The notes beneath the pieces were generated by a model. The model searched no databases. It saw only the letters and a list, made by a program, of their open reading frames with translations, and was not told the origin of the DNA. Below are positions 37,823-51,508 of a DNA stretch of 64,000 bases, in pieces; within the stretch, counting starts at the first letter, position 1; the number at the start of each line of letters is the position of its first letter. Location of the stretch: positions 8,308,001-8,372,000 of the forward strand of contig CAVNZM010000001.1 of assembly GCA_963693365.1 (NCBI GenBank), read 5' to 3'. A program made the translations under genes and the position numbers. Origin of the DNA: Amoebidium appalachense. Lineage: Eukaryota > Ichthyosporea.

Positions 37823-38226
37823 TCCCCGCCCCCCCCCCCCCCCCCTCCCCCCCCCCCCCCCCCCAACACACACCCACACACGCACACGCACACACACGTA
37901 CCCATCCAGTACTGCATGCAGTGGTCTATAGTCACAGCCAACCAGTCTGCATCGTATTCCACCGCACACACTCCCAGGCTACTGCCGTCCCCTTGATACT
38001 CGTAGCTGACACTTAGACCACCCACCTGCCTCACCACATTCAGGACTAAAACAACATACTGGTGCTTCTAGCCCCACCCCATCAGCACAAAAAAAATAAA
38101 GAAAGAAAAAAAAACGACCAGCTGCCGTGCAAGGCTGATCCCGAAGATCCGTCATCCACTGTGCATGCACAAAAACATATAGATGAAGTACAGGAGAAAG
38201 GACGCAGGTGCCATGCGGGTCCCTGC

Positions 38227-38278
<52 letters not shown>

Positions 38279-38364
38279 AAAAAAAAAAAAAAAGAAAAAC
38301 CCTCTCCCTGTGTGCAACACATGCACAGTCACGAACAGACACGGACAGAGGAACACAAGTTCAT

Positions 38365-38406
<42 letters not shown>

Positions 38407-38840
38407 CACCCCCCTCCCCCCGCCACTTACACGTACACATCACCCGTACACACACACCTCCGGTAGTTGTGCCATTGCATTCAGCAGTGCGCCAGCCAAA
38501 TCCCTTAGTGCCGTAGGGCTAGGGGGCAGTGGCTGTAACGTCTGTAGGTGGGTGGCAAGGGCAGAACCAAAGCATCTATCCAGATCCAAACCGTGCCAGG
38601 CAAGAAACCCGCACAGGTCAAAACGACCTCCCCGCATGCCGTCAAACATGGCCTGTGCCCCCACACCACATATATTTAGTTGTTATTTCCTACCCAGTCC
38701 CACACCACATAGATTCAACTATTATGTTCCATTCCTATATGTTGGGCGCCATACCACCACCACGTTCGTCATAATCACCCACCAACACCATCGATGATAT
38801 TTTGGTGTAACCACACTCCACACCTTGCACTGGTATTACT

Positions 38841-38881
<41 letters not shown>

Positions 38882-39251
38882 CTCTCTCCACCCTCATTTA
38901 CCCCCCCCCCCCCCCCCCCCCTCTTTCCCAGCAGTCCTTATGACACACATACGCATGCACGCACCCACACACCCACACACGTATGCACGCACCACGCACA
39001 CGCTCAAACACACACACACACACACACATGCACACATCCCCACCTTGTATTGGCATAGCTGCAGCCGGGTGGTGAGTGTCTGGGCAGGGCCAGGGAGGCT
39101 GCGGGTGGCACGTGTTTTTGTGTCGGACAGCACAAGCACACCCTGGTTAACAAATAGCAGTTAGTATCCATATTAGGCAGTGGCAACCATATTAGGCAGA
39201 GAAAAGCCACTGATGTGGGGGACAGGGGAAGAGGGTGCAAGCGGTAGGTCA

Positions 39252-39306
<55 letters not shown>

Positions 39307-41517
39307 TCTTTGGGGGGAGGGGGGGATTGTGGCGGAGGGGCGGGGCCGGGGGGGGGGGGGGGGGGGGGGGGGGGGTACGGGTTGTAGTGGTGGTGGTGTT
39401 TGGGTTGGGGGGCCGGGGGATACGCCCAAAAATACACCTATGCCCCTGCACCCTTTAAAGTCTCCCTAAAACGAGTTAAGGCCATTTAACAGATCCACAC
39501 CTCGGCCATGTCTGTAAGTTCATATACCAAAACGTACAGAAGAACCTCTAAACCACTGTAACACACGGAGGGAACATGGCACACACACACCTCCTTGTAG
39601 GTCAACTCATCTGCTATGCCTGACACGTACACCCCGTCGCCCATGCACCCCCACACGGGGAGCTCCCTTGTGCGCCCTGTCAGAAGCAGTTCAAACACAC
39701 ACCCCAACGCCTTGGCTAGCTTAACACCTGGGGGAAAAAAGGAAAAAGAAAAGAAAAGAAAAGGAAAGGAAAAAAAAAAAAAAAAAAAGAGAGAGAAAGA
39801 GATAAATACAAAGAATGAAAACGAGTGAGTGCTAGCACGGATGCCAGTCCATGTTTGCCGGTACTGCAGAAAGAAGGTACATGAAGGTGCCAACTACGGT
39901 TTGTTTCAATCGAATTTTAGACGAGGAAGTTGCGAGCACATCTGGCGCCTGCAGGCACACGCACCAGTACCCACGCACACATGCAAGCACATATAGGCGA
40001 TCAAGGGTGTGCACGGACAGACACCCACAACCACAGACACGCACGCACACACACACACGCACGCACACACACACACACACGCACGCACACACACACACAC
40101 ACACACACACAAGTGGGTGTGTCCGCTCACATACCCACACACACGGAGAGAGTGAGAGAGAGAGGGGGGGGGGGGGGGGGGGGGAGAAGGGGGGGGGAGA
40201 GGGAGACACAACCACACACACAAGCACACACCCCACACGTCCTCTCTTGTGACTGTCTCTATCTCCACTATCTCGTGCACCTCTGCCTCCAGCTGCTGGT
40301 GTCGTGCCGTCCCCTGCGCCCTGACACCTACCCTTAAGATCTCACCCCCTGCACCTTAAGAAAAAAAAAGTAGCTATGTGTGCCAACATGCATCTATGTA
40401 ACCGCACTACGATGGCATTTGCCCAGAACTTGGCTGTGTGCATGTTCGTGTCTGACTGTGTGCATGTTCGTCTGACATGGAATGTGAAAATAGTAAAAAG
40501 GGAAACACGATTTGTGGAGAAAAGCACCAAGGAGGCTAGCCCCCCTCCCCCCTCACCACCGCCGCCGCTGCCGCCACCACCGCCACCACCACCACCACCA
40601 ACGCTCACCCATCCCAGCTCTCCCCCCCCTCCCCCGCCAACCACCCCCCCCCCCCCCCCTCCCCCCTCCCCCCCCCCCCCCCCCCCCCCCCCCCTCCTCC
40701 CCCCTCTTGCCCTTTCCCCAAAACAAGTGCAAAAGGTACTAAATCCACACGGTCACACGTTTTTCAATTGCACCTTGCGTATAAATCACCGCAAAAAACA
40801 AATGGCCTAACCAACACACGAGCGCAACACACGCGCATATGCAGGTGCAAAGTAAATAGGATACTAACACGCACATGCAGCTCCTTGCTTGCCCACAAGC
40901 AGGCGCGCACACACACAAGAACAAGCACACGCACGTACATAGCCTTCGTCTCGACGACCAGGGTAGGGTGCTCCAGACTGTACTGAAGCTGCTGTTCGCA
41001 CCACAACTGCGCCGCAAAATCCGTAACCTGTACAGATGTTAGCACTCCATAACTTCAGCCCTCACCAACCCCCTCCTCCCTCCCAAGCCTTCCCTGCCTC
41101 ACCCCCCCCAACCCCCCGCCCGCTCCCCCGCCCACCCACCCATCCAACCACCCACCCACCCACCCGCCCAACCATCCCAACCCACCCCCCCCTTCCCCCT
41201 TCCTCCAGCCTTCCTTCCCCCCTATCTCTACCATCTGTCGTGCACAGATGTAGGAGAGCATGTGTGGGCAGCATGTGTGGGCAGTGCGGTCGCCTATGTG
41301 TGCCACACAGGCACGTGCGCACAGCACAGCGGGTACGCACCTTCAGGCCACGCCTTCTCAGGCGTTGCAGCGGGGGCACAAGCGCGTGCTGTGCGTGTGT
41401 GTGCGTGTCCTCGATATCCGGCAGGGGAGGGGGCCAGCACTCTGCAGCCTGCATATGCACCTCGAGCAGTGCATATTCGTCATCACTCACTAGCTCCACC
41501 TCCACGTCGCCCTCCAT
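37245..41517 (-). CDS. EXO5: Exonuclease V (EXO5), eight exons
   Basis: Proposed exons (minus): 41517-41341, 41027-40939, 40332-40232, 39727-39591, 39142-39044, 38652-38458, 38025-37902, 37369-37245, giving 348 residues (human 373). Signature blocks in family order: [68 protein letters not shown] and [14 protein letters not shown]. Asp162, Asp175 and Lys177 fit the PD-(D/E)XK nuclease core; Cys69, Cys323, Cys326 and Cys332 fit the four ligands of the 4Fe-4S cluster. The family enzyme is a bidirectional single-strand DNA exonuclease in crosslink repair (or mitochondrial in yeast). The start has good context (GGCATGG). The exon 3 acceptor is the least certain: 40348 would also splice but breaks phase. 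A degenerate copy of the exon 7 3' end sits in the last intron. Confidence 0.92.
37580..37658 (+). repeat. (CA)n microsatellite in EXO5 last intron
   Basis: About 39 CA units, which is GT on the coding strand; it separates the exon-end copy at 37659 from the last exon. Confidence 0.95.
37659..37735 (-). pseudogene. Degenerate copy of EXO5 exon 7 3' end with donor
   Basis: Matches 37898-37974 (GTAC CCATCCAGTACTGCATG.. to ..GCATCGTA(C/T)TC(T/C)ACCGC). It encodes VEYDADWLA like exon 7 and keeps the ATGG|GTACGTG donor, but has two extra bases after ACTATA that break the frame. It lies 239 bases downstream of the functional exon end, inside the intron. Confidence 0.85.
38225..38293 (+). repeat. 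C(44)A(25) compound homopolymer
   Basis: C-run followed directly by an A-run in the EXO5 intron between exons 6 and 7; on the coding strand it is T(n)G(n). Confidence 0.95.
39256..39375 (+). repeat. (GT)n and G-run
   Basis: GT array 39256-39304 and G-run 39350-39375 in the EXO5 intron between exons 4 and 5. Confidence 0.9.
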
Positions 41518-41842
41518 GCCGCAAAAGACCACACGCACACGCAGTACATATATGCCTAAAGAAAAAGGTTTTTTCCCTGGCGAATTCGTCAGTACTGTAA
41601 TGGGGTGCTGGTTGCCAGTGAGGCGGAGCGCCTGTCAGGCTCAGTTCGCTGCTGTCATCATTCGTTTTCGCGCCAAAAAGTGCGTGTTGGGCCAATCAAA
41701 TAGAGGGTCGTTAGACAAGTGGTTCAAGACGTCATGGAACCACCTTCACCTCACGGTTACTGAAGTAATATTTATGTACTTGTAATCATTCCTTTTTTCG
41801 AGTCCCCGAGTTGTACAAACGAGATTTCCTCTTCAGAGATTA

Positions 41843-41873
<31 letters not shown>

Positions 41874-42866
41874 GTACACACACCACCCCTGCCTCCTCCT
41901 CTTCCCACCCCACGTGCACATTACACAACACAAAAGAATTGGTACATGTCCGGGCCCAGACCCGCAGGCTGCCGCAGCCCGCTCACACCACCCACCCACC
42001 GGCCCACAAACCCACCCATCCACCCACCGGTACCCACAATATCAATATGCACACTGATATATATCCGGCCCGATGCCTCTTTCCTTCTTTTTTTGCATTC
42101 TGTCGTCCCCAAGCTTGTATCAATACGTATTGGTTATTCAAATGTTACACCACAATTGACTTGTTCTTACCCTCACCTTATAATTAATTAGAAGTCTAGA
42201 TAGACTTTGGTGCTGTCATAACAAAAAGTCTGATATGAATTCGGGAAAGTTTGCTTACATACAGGCATAGGCATATCAAGCACTAGAATTGGGCGCCCTC
42301 GAACATACATCAGGCGCAGGCCAGTCATTATGGTATCCACACCACGTCCAAGACTGAAAAGACAATCGAATTTGCACCCAAAAAAAAACTAAAAAAAACA
42401 AAAAAAAAACTCACAAAGCTAAGTGTTACTGCACCCGTTAGAAAGCCACCCAAAACCAATCACAGTTTCAGTATCTAATATCAAATGTATATGCGCACAC
42501 AAAAAAAACTATACTAACACTTTCAATGTAACCATGGCATTGCAAACAACAGCAAATAAAAAGCGCCAGTTTATTAATACTAGAGGAGCACACACAAACA
42601 AAAAAAAATATCGCACAGTTCTGGACGGACATTTAGACTACTGCAGCAGTCGTGACCTTCCACGCACAGTTAGCACATTCGCTAGAACACCCCTGATCTA
42701 CTCTTAAATTGACTAGACTAAGCATGCCTTTGGGCTATATATATTATACCACTCCCATCTACTTCTTGCATAGTATACGTATATGTACACACATAGCCAC
42801 CCCTGCCACTACAACTGAATCAGAAAACGTTGTTCCACTCACGCACGCTTCCTATTGGCTGTAAAC
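41518..42866. promoter_or_regulatory. Region between THADA 3' end and EXO5 start
   Basis: GCCAATCAAAT near 41690 is a candidate promoter element for EXO5. A C-run lies at 41845-41872. From 42080 the DNA is A/T-rich without microsatellites and has a minus-strand AATAAA near 42568, a candidate THADA poly(A) signal. CCTATTGG and CCAATAG (42851-42876) form a 7-base inverted repeat directly after the THADA stop codon. No gene seen. Confidence 0.4.
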
Positions 42867-43633
42867 TCAACCAATAGCAGGCCAGGGTACATCCGGAACC
42901 AACATCCGCCCCTCCTCCTCCTCCTTTCTCCCTTGCAAGGTTAAAACCAGCGTCTGCACATGGGGAGGCTGCCTGGGATCCACCAAAACCTCCAAAACCG
43001 GTGCTAGTTCAGTGTCTTCGTAGGGAGCGAAGTGCGGTTTTAGCACTACCAAAAGGGTTAAAGGCCCATACATCTGCTGAAACATCACAGGTGAAATCGG
43101 TGAATTGAAAAAAGTTTTCCCCATCTGTTTCACCGTGTTTACCGCGGATCTCGCGGCTTGATTGATCGCGTTAGCGGGTGGTGGGCGGGTGGCGATAAGT
43201 GTCGTTAGTGCCTTGCTCAATAGCTGTATCCATGCAAGGGTGTGTCGGTGTTGGTTGGGTGCTTCTGCCTCGAAAAGTAGGTTGCTTGGTTGGGGGAGAA
43301 CGGAGGCGGACGGAGGACACAATGTGTTTGTTATGTAGGTGAAGACGGTGTCTGGGCCCATTTGTGGGGACATTTGGACTAGGTGAGCCACACAGGCCCA
43401 AAGGGCATGCACCTCCTGTTCGATGGGTACGGTGGTGTACCCGGCACTGCAGCGGTAAAAAACATAAGTGTCAAAAACCTGGTGCATGAAACTGATTATT
43501 ATACATCCTGCATTCATCATGCGCATGGCTATGAACAAACCCTCCACATCCCCCCCCCCCCCCCCCCCCTCCCCCCCCCCTCCCACCAAAAAAAAAAAAA
43601 AAAGTATCACCCACTCACCTATCCCCCTCTTAT

Positions 43634-43667
<34 letters not shown>

Positions 43668-45183
43668 ACACAGCCCACCCCAGTGGCACCCTCCAACCAC
43701 CACCGCCACTAACACTTTTATCCTGTGGTCCACTCACACTCTCACAGCCAACATCCCGACTCCCTCGTGGGGGCAACAACAAGAAACAGGAGCAACCGAC
43801 AGCCATGTCTGAAAATGAGAACACTGCAATCCACCGTTGATATGAAAGGCGGTTCTGGGGGAGGTTTTGGTGGGGGGGGGGGGGGTGGGGGTGGGGGGGG
43901 TAGGTAGGAGAGAAAGAAGATGGTAGGGGGCGGAGGTAAGTCGATGTGTGCACTCGATAGGTTGGCATGCACGGAGGCAAAAAGATAAAAAACAACAACG
44001 CCAACAAATAAAACAAGAACCGGGGGGTGGGGGCCGGGGGGGGGTGGGTAGGTATGTGGGAGGGATAGCGAGACAGGTAGCACAAGCGCTAAATACCACA
44101 TCCCCTCACCCCAGCCCTGAAGCAACACGATAAAAGCAAAGAACAAAAAAAAAAGACAAACAGAAACCAAAGTTTCCAAACACAACAAAGCACAAAAACA
44201 AAAGCACCAAACCAGAAACTAGGGTGTCATTAAAAAGATATAAACAAGCATCACGCAACAAACAAATGCACACACACCACACTCACCGTTTCAGCCACCC
44301 ACTCGCCAGCTCGCACGCCGCCTGCCTCACATCTCCGTCATCATCCTGCAGCAATCCCAACAGCAAACCCCATGCCCCCATACTATCCTCCCCCTCACCC
44401 GGCAACACCTTGCACGCCGACATTCCCGCCACAACCGCCGCACGCATATCCATTGGTTGCTCATCTCTCGCCCTATCCGCCCATGTGACCAACCACCAAT
44501 CAAACTCTTCCTTTTTGGTCCCATCATCCAATAGCATTCCAGCAACCGCCACCGCCTGTTCCGCCGCCCCGTTGGTTCCCATGCCCTCCTTCCACCATAT
44601 TCCGCAGTGAAGCCAAGAGCCTCCCTGCGGCATCCGGGGTGGGAATTCTGTGGCCGTGCGTCGACATATTGTGTAACAGCACCATGCAGGCGTGTAGTAC
44701 CAGTGGTGGGGGTGCCGGCCGGCTATTCACCAAATCCACCACCAAGCTTATCACCTGATCGGGCAGGGCCTGGGCTGTAAGGGATTCCGTTGCTGTTTCC
44801 AACCCTGCAATCTGCAGGTTGCTGCACCAGCTACCCAAAAAGGCAACTATCTGGCCCCACAGGTCCGGGCCGGCCAACCCCAACCCGACCCGGTAGGAGC
44901 TTAGGGCCAAACTGCACCGGGCCGCCGCACCGGCCAAGGGGGCCCAGCCGATGGTGGTTGGGGGTGTTGTTGGGGGGTTGGAGTGTAGGTAGGGGTCTAG
45001 GAGGGTGTCCAGATGGGGGTCTAGAAGGGTGCAGAGAGTGGACACTGCTGGGCATGGTGGGCTGGGGCCTGCAGAGGGAGGGTTAAGTGTGTGTGAGAAA
45101 ATGCTGGTGTTTACGTGATGCCTCGACACATGTTTATAGCCAAACAATCCCTGCATTTTGGCCTCCCTCTCCCTCCTCCCCCT

Positions 45184-45214
<31 letters not shown>

Positions 45215-45457
45215 ATTCGGAAAAAAGGAACCGACGGACGTCCACCACCTAAATTACGTATACCTTTCTGAGTCCCCCCCCCCCCCCCCCCCCCCCCCAC
45301 TCCAGTCCCCCCTCCCTCCCCTCGCTGCCGCCGCCCCCCCCCCCCACCCCCCTTCCTTACACCTTACACCTTACACGCACCCACCCACCACCACCACAAA
45401 CACACTGGGACTGATGAAATGTCACGTCTCTCATGGCAACCACCTTATCTTTGCCTA

Positions 45458-45495
<38 letters not shown>

Positions 45496-45571
45496 ACCCC
45501 CACCAAAAAGTACAATGATCAATCAGCTTTCTACAGAAGGAACAAAAAGAAAAAGAAGGTCCCCAAGATCC

Positions 45572-45617
<46 letters not shown>

Positions 45618-45739
45618 CCCTCTTTTGGGCTCCCTGCATGCACCGCTCGCTGCATGCACACAGCCAAATACAGGGTTGGACAACAACACACAACAGCATA
45701 CAGCCCAAGCCAAAAAAACCAAACAAACAACCCCCCCAG

Positions 45740-45779
<40 letters not shown>

Positions 45780-47209
45780 AAAAAAAAGAAAAAGAAAAAA
45801 AAAAAAGGGAATGAACGGTGGGAGAGATGACAACATACCGTCCATAATCAATGCCGTAGCCAAATCCAACACCAGCGCCCCGACCAGCGCACACCTTGCC
45901 TCCAGCCGCCACAAACACAGTCCCAACCCCTCAGCGGCCACGCCCACCAACTGATCACGAAGTGGGGAAGGAGAACCACCACCGCCCGTTTTCAGCGTGT
46001 GTGCACGCAACAACGCCTGCACCTGAAGCAGACACCCGTGTACGTGGTTGGTTGGTGTGTGCCGGTTTGACACAGTGTCGAGAAGTGTGGCGAGGAGGGT
46101 GGGTACGTCAGGGAGGGGTGCAAGGGGGACGAGGGCGTGTGCTGACATCTGGCGGGTCATGTGGATGGCACTGCCCCCGCATGAGAGCACACCCGGTTGG
46201 AGAGCTGTGGGGCTCAATAGAAGACCATCATCACTCCTGAAAAAAGAAACACGCTAAGTTAGTAAATGGGTTGTAAGGGAAAGGGTGCAGGAGACGTCGA
46301 GGAAGTGGGTGCGGAGAGGGGGAGGGGGCGAAGGGGGGAGGGGGGGGGGGGGGGGAGAAGGAGGGCGAGCAAGAAAGAGGGAGAGAGGGACAGGGAAAAG
46401 GTCGGCGGAGGGTGGAGGATGCCATGGGAAGAGGAAGGGGGATGAAAGATTAGGAGAGAGAGAAAGAGGGTGAGAGGGGCGGACGGAAGAGGGAGTGAAG
46501 GAGGCTCGGGTAGGGTGAGTGAGTGGGTGATTGGGTTGGTGGGTCGGGGGGGGGGGGGGGGGGGGGGGGGGGAGGGGGGGAGGGGGGGAGGAAGAGGGGG
46601 AGGGGGGTCCAAGAAGACAACCAAATGGACAGTACCATGCAAAAGGCTTCATTTACAAGCCACATACAACCATGCATGTGCATCTAGTATGCTACATGAC
46701 ATCCCCATCGAGAGTCCTTCTTCCTCTTGTTCTTTTCCTCTCTCTCTCTTTTTGTTTCTTCTTCTTCTTCTTCTTTTTTTTTTTTGGGAGAAGGAGGGGG
46801 GGAGGAGAAGGAGGGGGGAGGGGGTTGAATGTGGAACACGGTACGAAGTATGCATACACGATGAGAAGCATGGTGCAGGACACATGCAAAGGCAAACATT
46901 CAGGGGGGGGGGGGGGGGGGGGGGGAAGGAGGGGGGGGAGGAGAGGGCGGGGGGGAAGGGGCTGCGACCAGAAATGATGAAAGAGTAAGCAGATAGCCCA
47001 CAAAACAACCACACAACGGTGATAATGGTGGTGGTGGTGGTGGTGGTGGTGGTGGCGGTGTGTGTGTGTGTGCGTGCGTCTCTCTCTTTCTCTCTGTGTG
47101 TGTGGGTGTGTGGGGGAGGGGGGGTGGAAGGGGAGGGGGGGAAAAGAACTCCCAGTAGCTTCAGGATTGGAGGTTTGTTGTGGCAATGGTGATGGTGGTA
47201 GTGTGTGTG

Positions 47210-47290
<81 letters not shown>

Positions 47291-47306
47291 CGCCTGTGTG
47301 TGTGGG

Positions 47307-47352
<46 letters not shown>

Positions 47353-47378
47353 TGTATGTGTGTGTGTGTGCCTGCCTG

Positions 47379-47414
<36 letters not shown>

Positions 47415-50400
47415 GCCACATGAGTGTCTGTGTGTGCATGTCTTTAATTTCATATGCTGTGCGCGTGCCTGTGGAGAGGTGTGTGTGTGTGTACGGGTAG
47501 GGGTTGAAGGAGAAAGAAAAACCTACTGAGATGAAGGCAACAGTCTCGCCAATATCGCCAACGCCGGGTACAGACTTGGAGGCAAAGCAGTGCTCCCATC
47601 CGCCAAAGCACTCAACATAGCCCCATGAAGCAACGGATAGTCCTGAAAGAACCTCCGTCCACTAATGCTCCCCTGCGCCCACCCACCGCTTCCTGCGGGA
47701 GGGGGGCCGAAAATTCGGGCCAGAAGGGGTCCCAACAGCATTGTCGCGGCGCTACGCACGGCCCAGTTTGATGATTGATAGACGGTCATAGTACCGAGTA
47801 GGAGGGTCTCTACTTGGCTGCATATGGATGATGCTAGACGGGCGTCGCGGCAGAGTGCACGTAGCATGGCTAGGGCGTGCACCTAGAGGTGGGACGGGAG
47901 GGGGGGAGGGGGGAGGCGGGGGAGAGGAGGTATGGGAGGGAGGGGGGCAGGGGAGGTGAGGGGGGTTGGAGGGGGAGGGATGGGGGGAGTGGAAAAGGAA
48001 GGAGTGGGGAGGGTGAGTGGGGGGAGTGAGAAGAAATGTGTTACAAAGTACCACACGAAGTACACAATCACGACGGGACAAAACAAGCAGATCTTGTAAG
48101 AGAGAGAGAGGGGGGGGGGGGGGGGGGGGAGGGGGGGAGGACTGAGGGAGGGAGGGAGAGACAGAGAGAATGTATCATAGATAGAGCCCAACCCCCCCTT
48201 TTGGAAAGGGGGGGGGGGGGGGGGGATAACGTGAAGCAACCAGTGCATTTCTGAATGAGGGCCATGTGTGGCGGTCAGCCCCCTCCCCCCCCCCCCCCCC
48301 CCGGGCCAACCTCCTCCCGTCACTTCCATAGCCACTACGTCAACAAAGCACTCTTGAAACAGACATTTGAAGTGAACACAATCTTGGATCAGAAAAAAAA
48401 GCCTTGCCGACACAAATTGCAGAGCAGTCCATAGTGGAACCGGGGTTGGGGTCACAAAAGAAAAGCCCAATGCATGCACACACGTGAGAGTAGGTAGCTG
48501 GGTTGTGACGTGCAAGAACGTGTGATGTATGTGCTTGAGCGTGCGTGTTTGTGTGGATGTGGGTGCGGGTGTGCATACATGCAGGAGCATACGTGTGTGT
48601 ACGCCTGTGAAGGCAACCAAACTACCTTAGTGTGTGTGTATGCGTGTGTCTGTATATATGCACGTGTACTCTTGTTAAGGGGATAGCACCCACCTGAGGC
48701 AGAGTAGTTGTATGCATTGCCGTAGCATCAGCAGGAATCGGCCTCTGAGCAATCTCCATCAACCTCACAAGCAGCCCTTGCATGTCAAACCCATGTGCCG
48801 CACCCAAATGCAACCCTGCACACACAGCAACAAAAGGCAACCCTGCACTTCTCCTTGTAGTCGACGTTTTCCCTTCCACCGCTTCCAAAGTCCTTTCCAC
48901 CCATCGCAACGGCGCACTCTTAAGCTCCGTTTCTCCGCACGTCGCCCACGACGCGAAAAGCGACTCGAACCCAACTTTAGCCTGCTCGTACGCACCCACA
49001 TGCACCGTATCCAACAACAACGACAAATACCTCTCGCCCAGCCGCGAAAGAACATCCACACCCACCAGCTTTGCTAGCGTGTCTGTTTGCACACATCGGA
49101 GCATTGACGCCACCAGCATACTACACGCCTGCACTACCTGCCAACAACACGCCAACCCGACTTGGTGAAGTGGCCCCGCCTCTGCCCGACCGCCCAACGC
49201 AACATATTGCGCAATAACGTCCGCAGGAAGATTCCCCTCTGGGGATGGGTCGCTTATCACAGGGTAAACCAAATCCAGCGCCGTGAAAATGCACCCAACC
49301 GCCTGACTTAAAACCTCACCCAAGCCCGGCCGGGAGAGATCTTCCGCCGGTAGATCGCCCACCACGTATGCCACGGCGCGTATAGGGCCATGCATTGGGG
49401 CTATGTGCGCCGCCTGTAGCAAACTTGCCCGTGCCACGTCTATATGGGCCCCGACTAACCCCAGCAGCGCCTGAAGGGTGCCCACGGCCCCACCTTTGAC
49501 CGGTCCGACCGTAAGACGCCCTGTCCCGTTGTTGTCGTTGTTGGGTACATATTGCACACCCACTTCGCCCTGTCGGTTCACCAATCTCACCAAAAGCGCG
49601 CCTGTGTCGGCGTCGTTCGCGCGGGGGCTGTTTAAAAGCGGCCACGCAGTATCGAATAAAACGTCTGGGCTGGACATGCCGTGTGCCGCGTGCTTCAAAT
49701 TGCATAACAACTGGTATGCATTCTGCCGTATGTCTCCTTGCTGGCTCCCCACACACCCCAGAAGTAAAGGTGCTAGTGCCGGTGCAGTCATCGTACCTAG
49801 GCCCCACTCTGTCTCCAACACTTGTAACAGTGCCAAAGCCATGCTTGCCGGTGCGTGGGGTACACCGAGACCCAAATTGCTCTGTGCAAGAGCCAAAAGC
49901 GAAGACACAAACGTGGGCCCGTGCGCGTCGTTTCCGGCACGCGTGCTGCATCGTGCACGTGCGATTGCTTGACGGACCAATGAAACACAGTCGTGACGGA
50001 ACGACGCCGACTCACTGTGCATGTTGTGCAGCAAAGCCCTGGACCCCCCATTGCATGCACGGATGTCAGCAAGCCGTTGGCCCCCCCCCCCCCCCCCCCC
50101 CCCCGGCCACTTTCTCACCCCCAGCCTTCTCTCCCTCTCCCCATCACGAAGCCATCCCCCCCCCCCCCCTCCCCCCCCCAAACACACACACACACAAACA
50201 CGTACACACATGACCCGTGGCTGACTGTGTACTGTTTTCTAAACCCCCCCCCCTCCCCCACCCACCCACCCTTCAACACCCACTCCCACAGCCCGCCCCC
50301 CGCCCTTCACCCTTCAACACATCCTGTATACCGCTCTCTAAATCTCCCTCCATTCCTCCCACCCCTCCATCCCCTCTCCTCCTTCTCCCCCCCCTCTCCC

Positions 50401-51477
50401 CCTCCCCCCATCCACCTAACCCCCACACCCCTCCCCTTCCTTCCCCCTCTTCACCCCCATCCCCCCCCCCACCCCCCCCACCCCCCACCCCCCCTTCCCC
50501 TCCTTCCTTCCAACATGCATACACATCACTCACCAGCGCATCAACCTAGCCTCCTCCTCCGATATTGCCGTAGTCGCCTTTGGTGCACAACAAATCAACC
50601 GCATTGCCGCAAGCACCACGCACGGTGAACCGTGAACAAGCGCCTGTTGCACGGGTGACAATATACTCTCCCGTGTAACGTCGGAACCCAGAGGCCAGGT
50701 GTCGTTGTTGCCAAATAGTAACGTGTGCGGGTGTTGGGGTGATGGTGGTAGTGTGCTGAGCGTTCCCACGACAAGCACGGCGCTTTGTGTGTGCGTGTGT
50801 GTGGAAGGAAGGAAGGTGGAAAGTAGCACGTGTACGGTGTTGGGGCCAAGGGGAAGAAGGACGGGAACAAGAATCTGGAGCAAAGACAGTGTGGCGTTGC
50901 TGTCGCAGTTCAACGCGCATAGTGCACCGGCCCACACTTGAACCACGGCCCTGCAAAAACCAACCACCAGTTAGCATAATGTGTGTGTGTGGTGGTGGTG
51001 GTGGTGTGTGTGTGTTTGGCGATGGGGAGAGTAGGGGATGAGGGTGGGTGGTGGCGGTGGTGGTGGTGGTGGTGGAGGGGGGGGGGGGGGGGGGGAGAGG
51101 GGGGATGATGATGAATGTGTGTGCGTGTGTGTGTGTGGGGTGGGGGGGAGGAAGCGGTGGTGTGTGTGTGTGTGTGTGTGTGTGTGGATGAGCATGTGGT
51201 AGGGTGGATTTTTTTTTTTTTTTGCAAGGGGGGGAAAAGAGAAGGGATAGGAGTGGGTGGGAATGGGCGGGCAAGGGGCGGAGGAGGGGGTGGAAGCTGT
51301 CATTTTCTTTCAGACAACCCTCGCTGTCCATAGACAAAACCAATCACAACAAAGTGGTTATCTTGCACACGGGGAGCAGGGGGGAAGGGGGAAGGTGTGT
51401 ATAGGGGGGAGGGCCACCGAGGAGTGGATGTGTGTCTGTGTGGTTTTGTGTGTGCGTGTGGGTGTTTGTGTGTGTGT

Positions 51478-51508
<31 letters not shown>

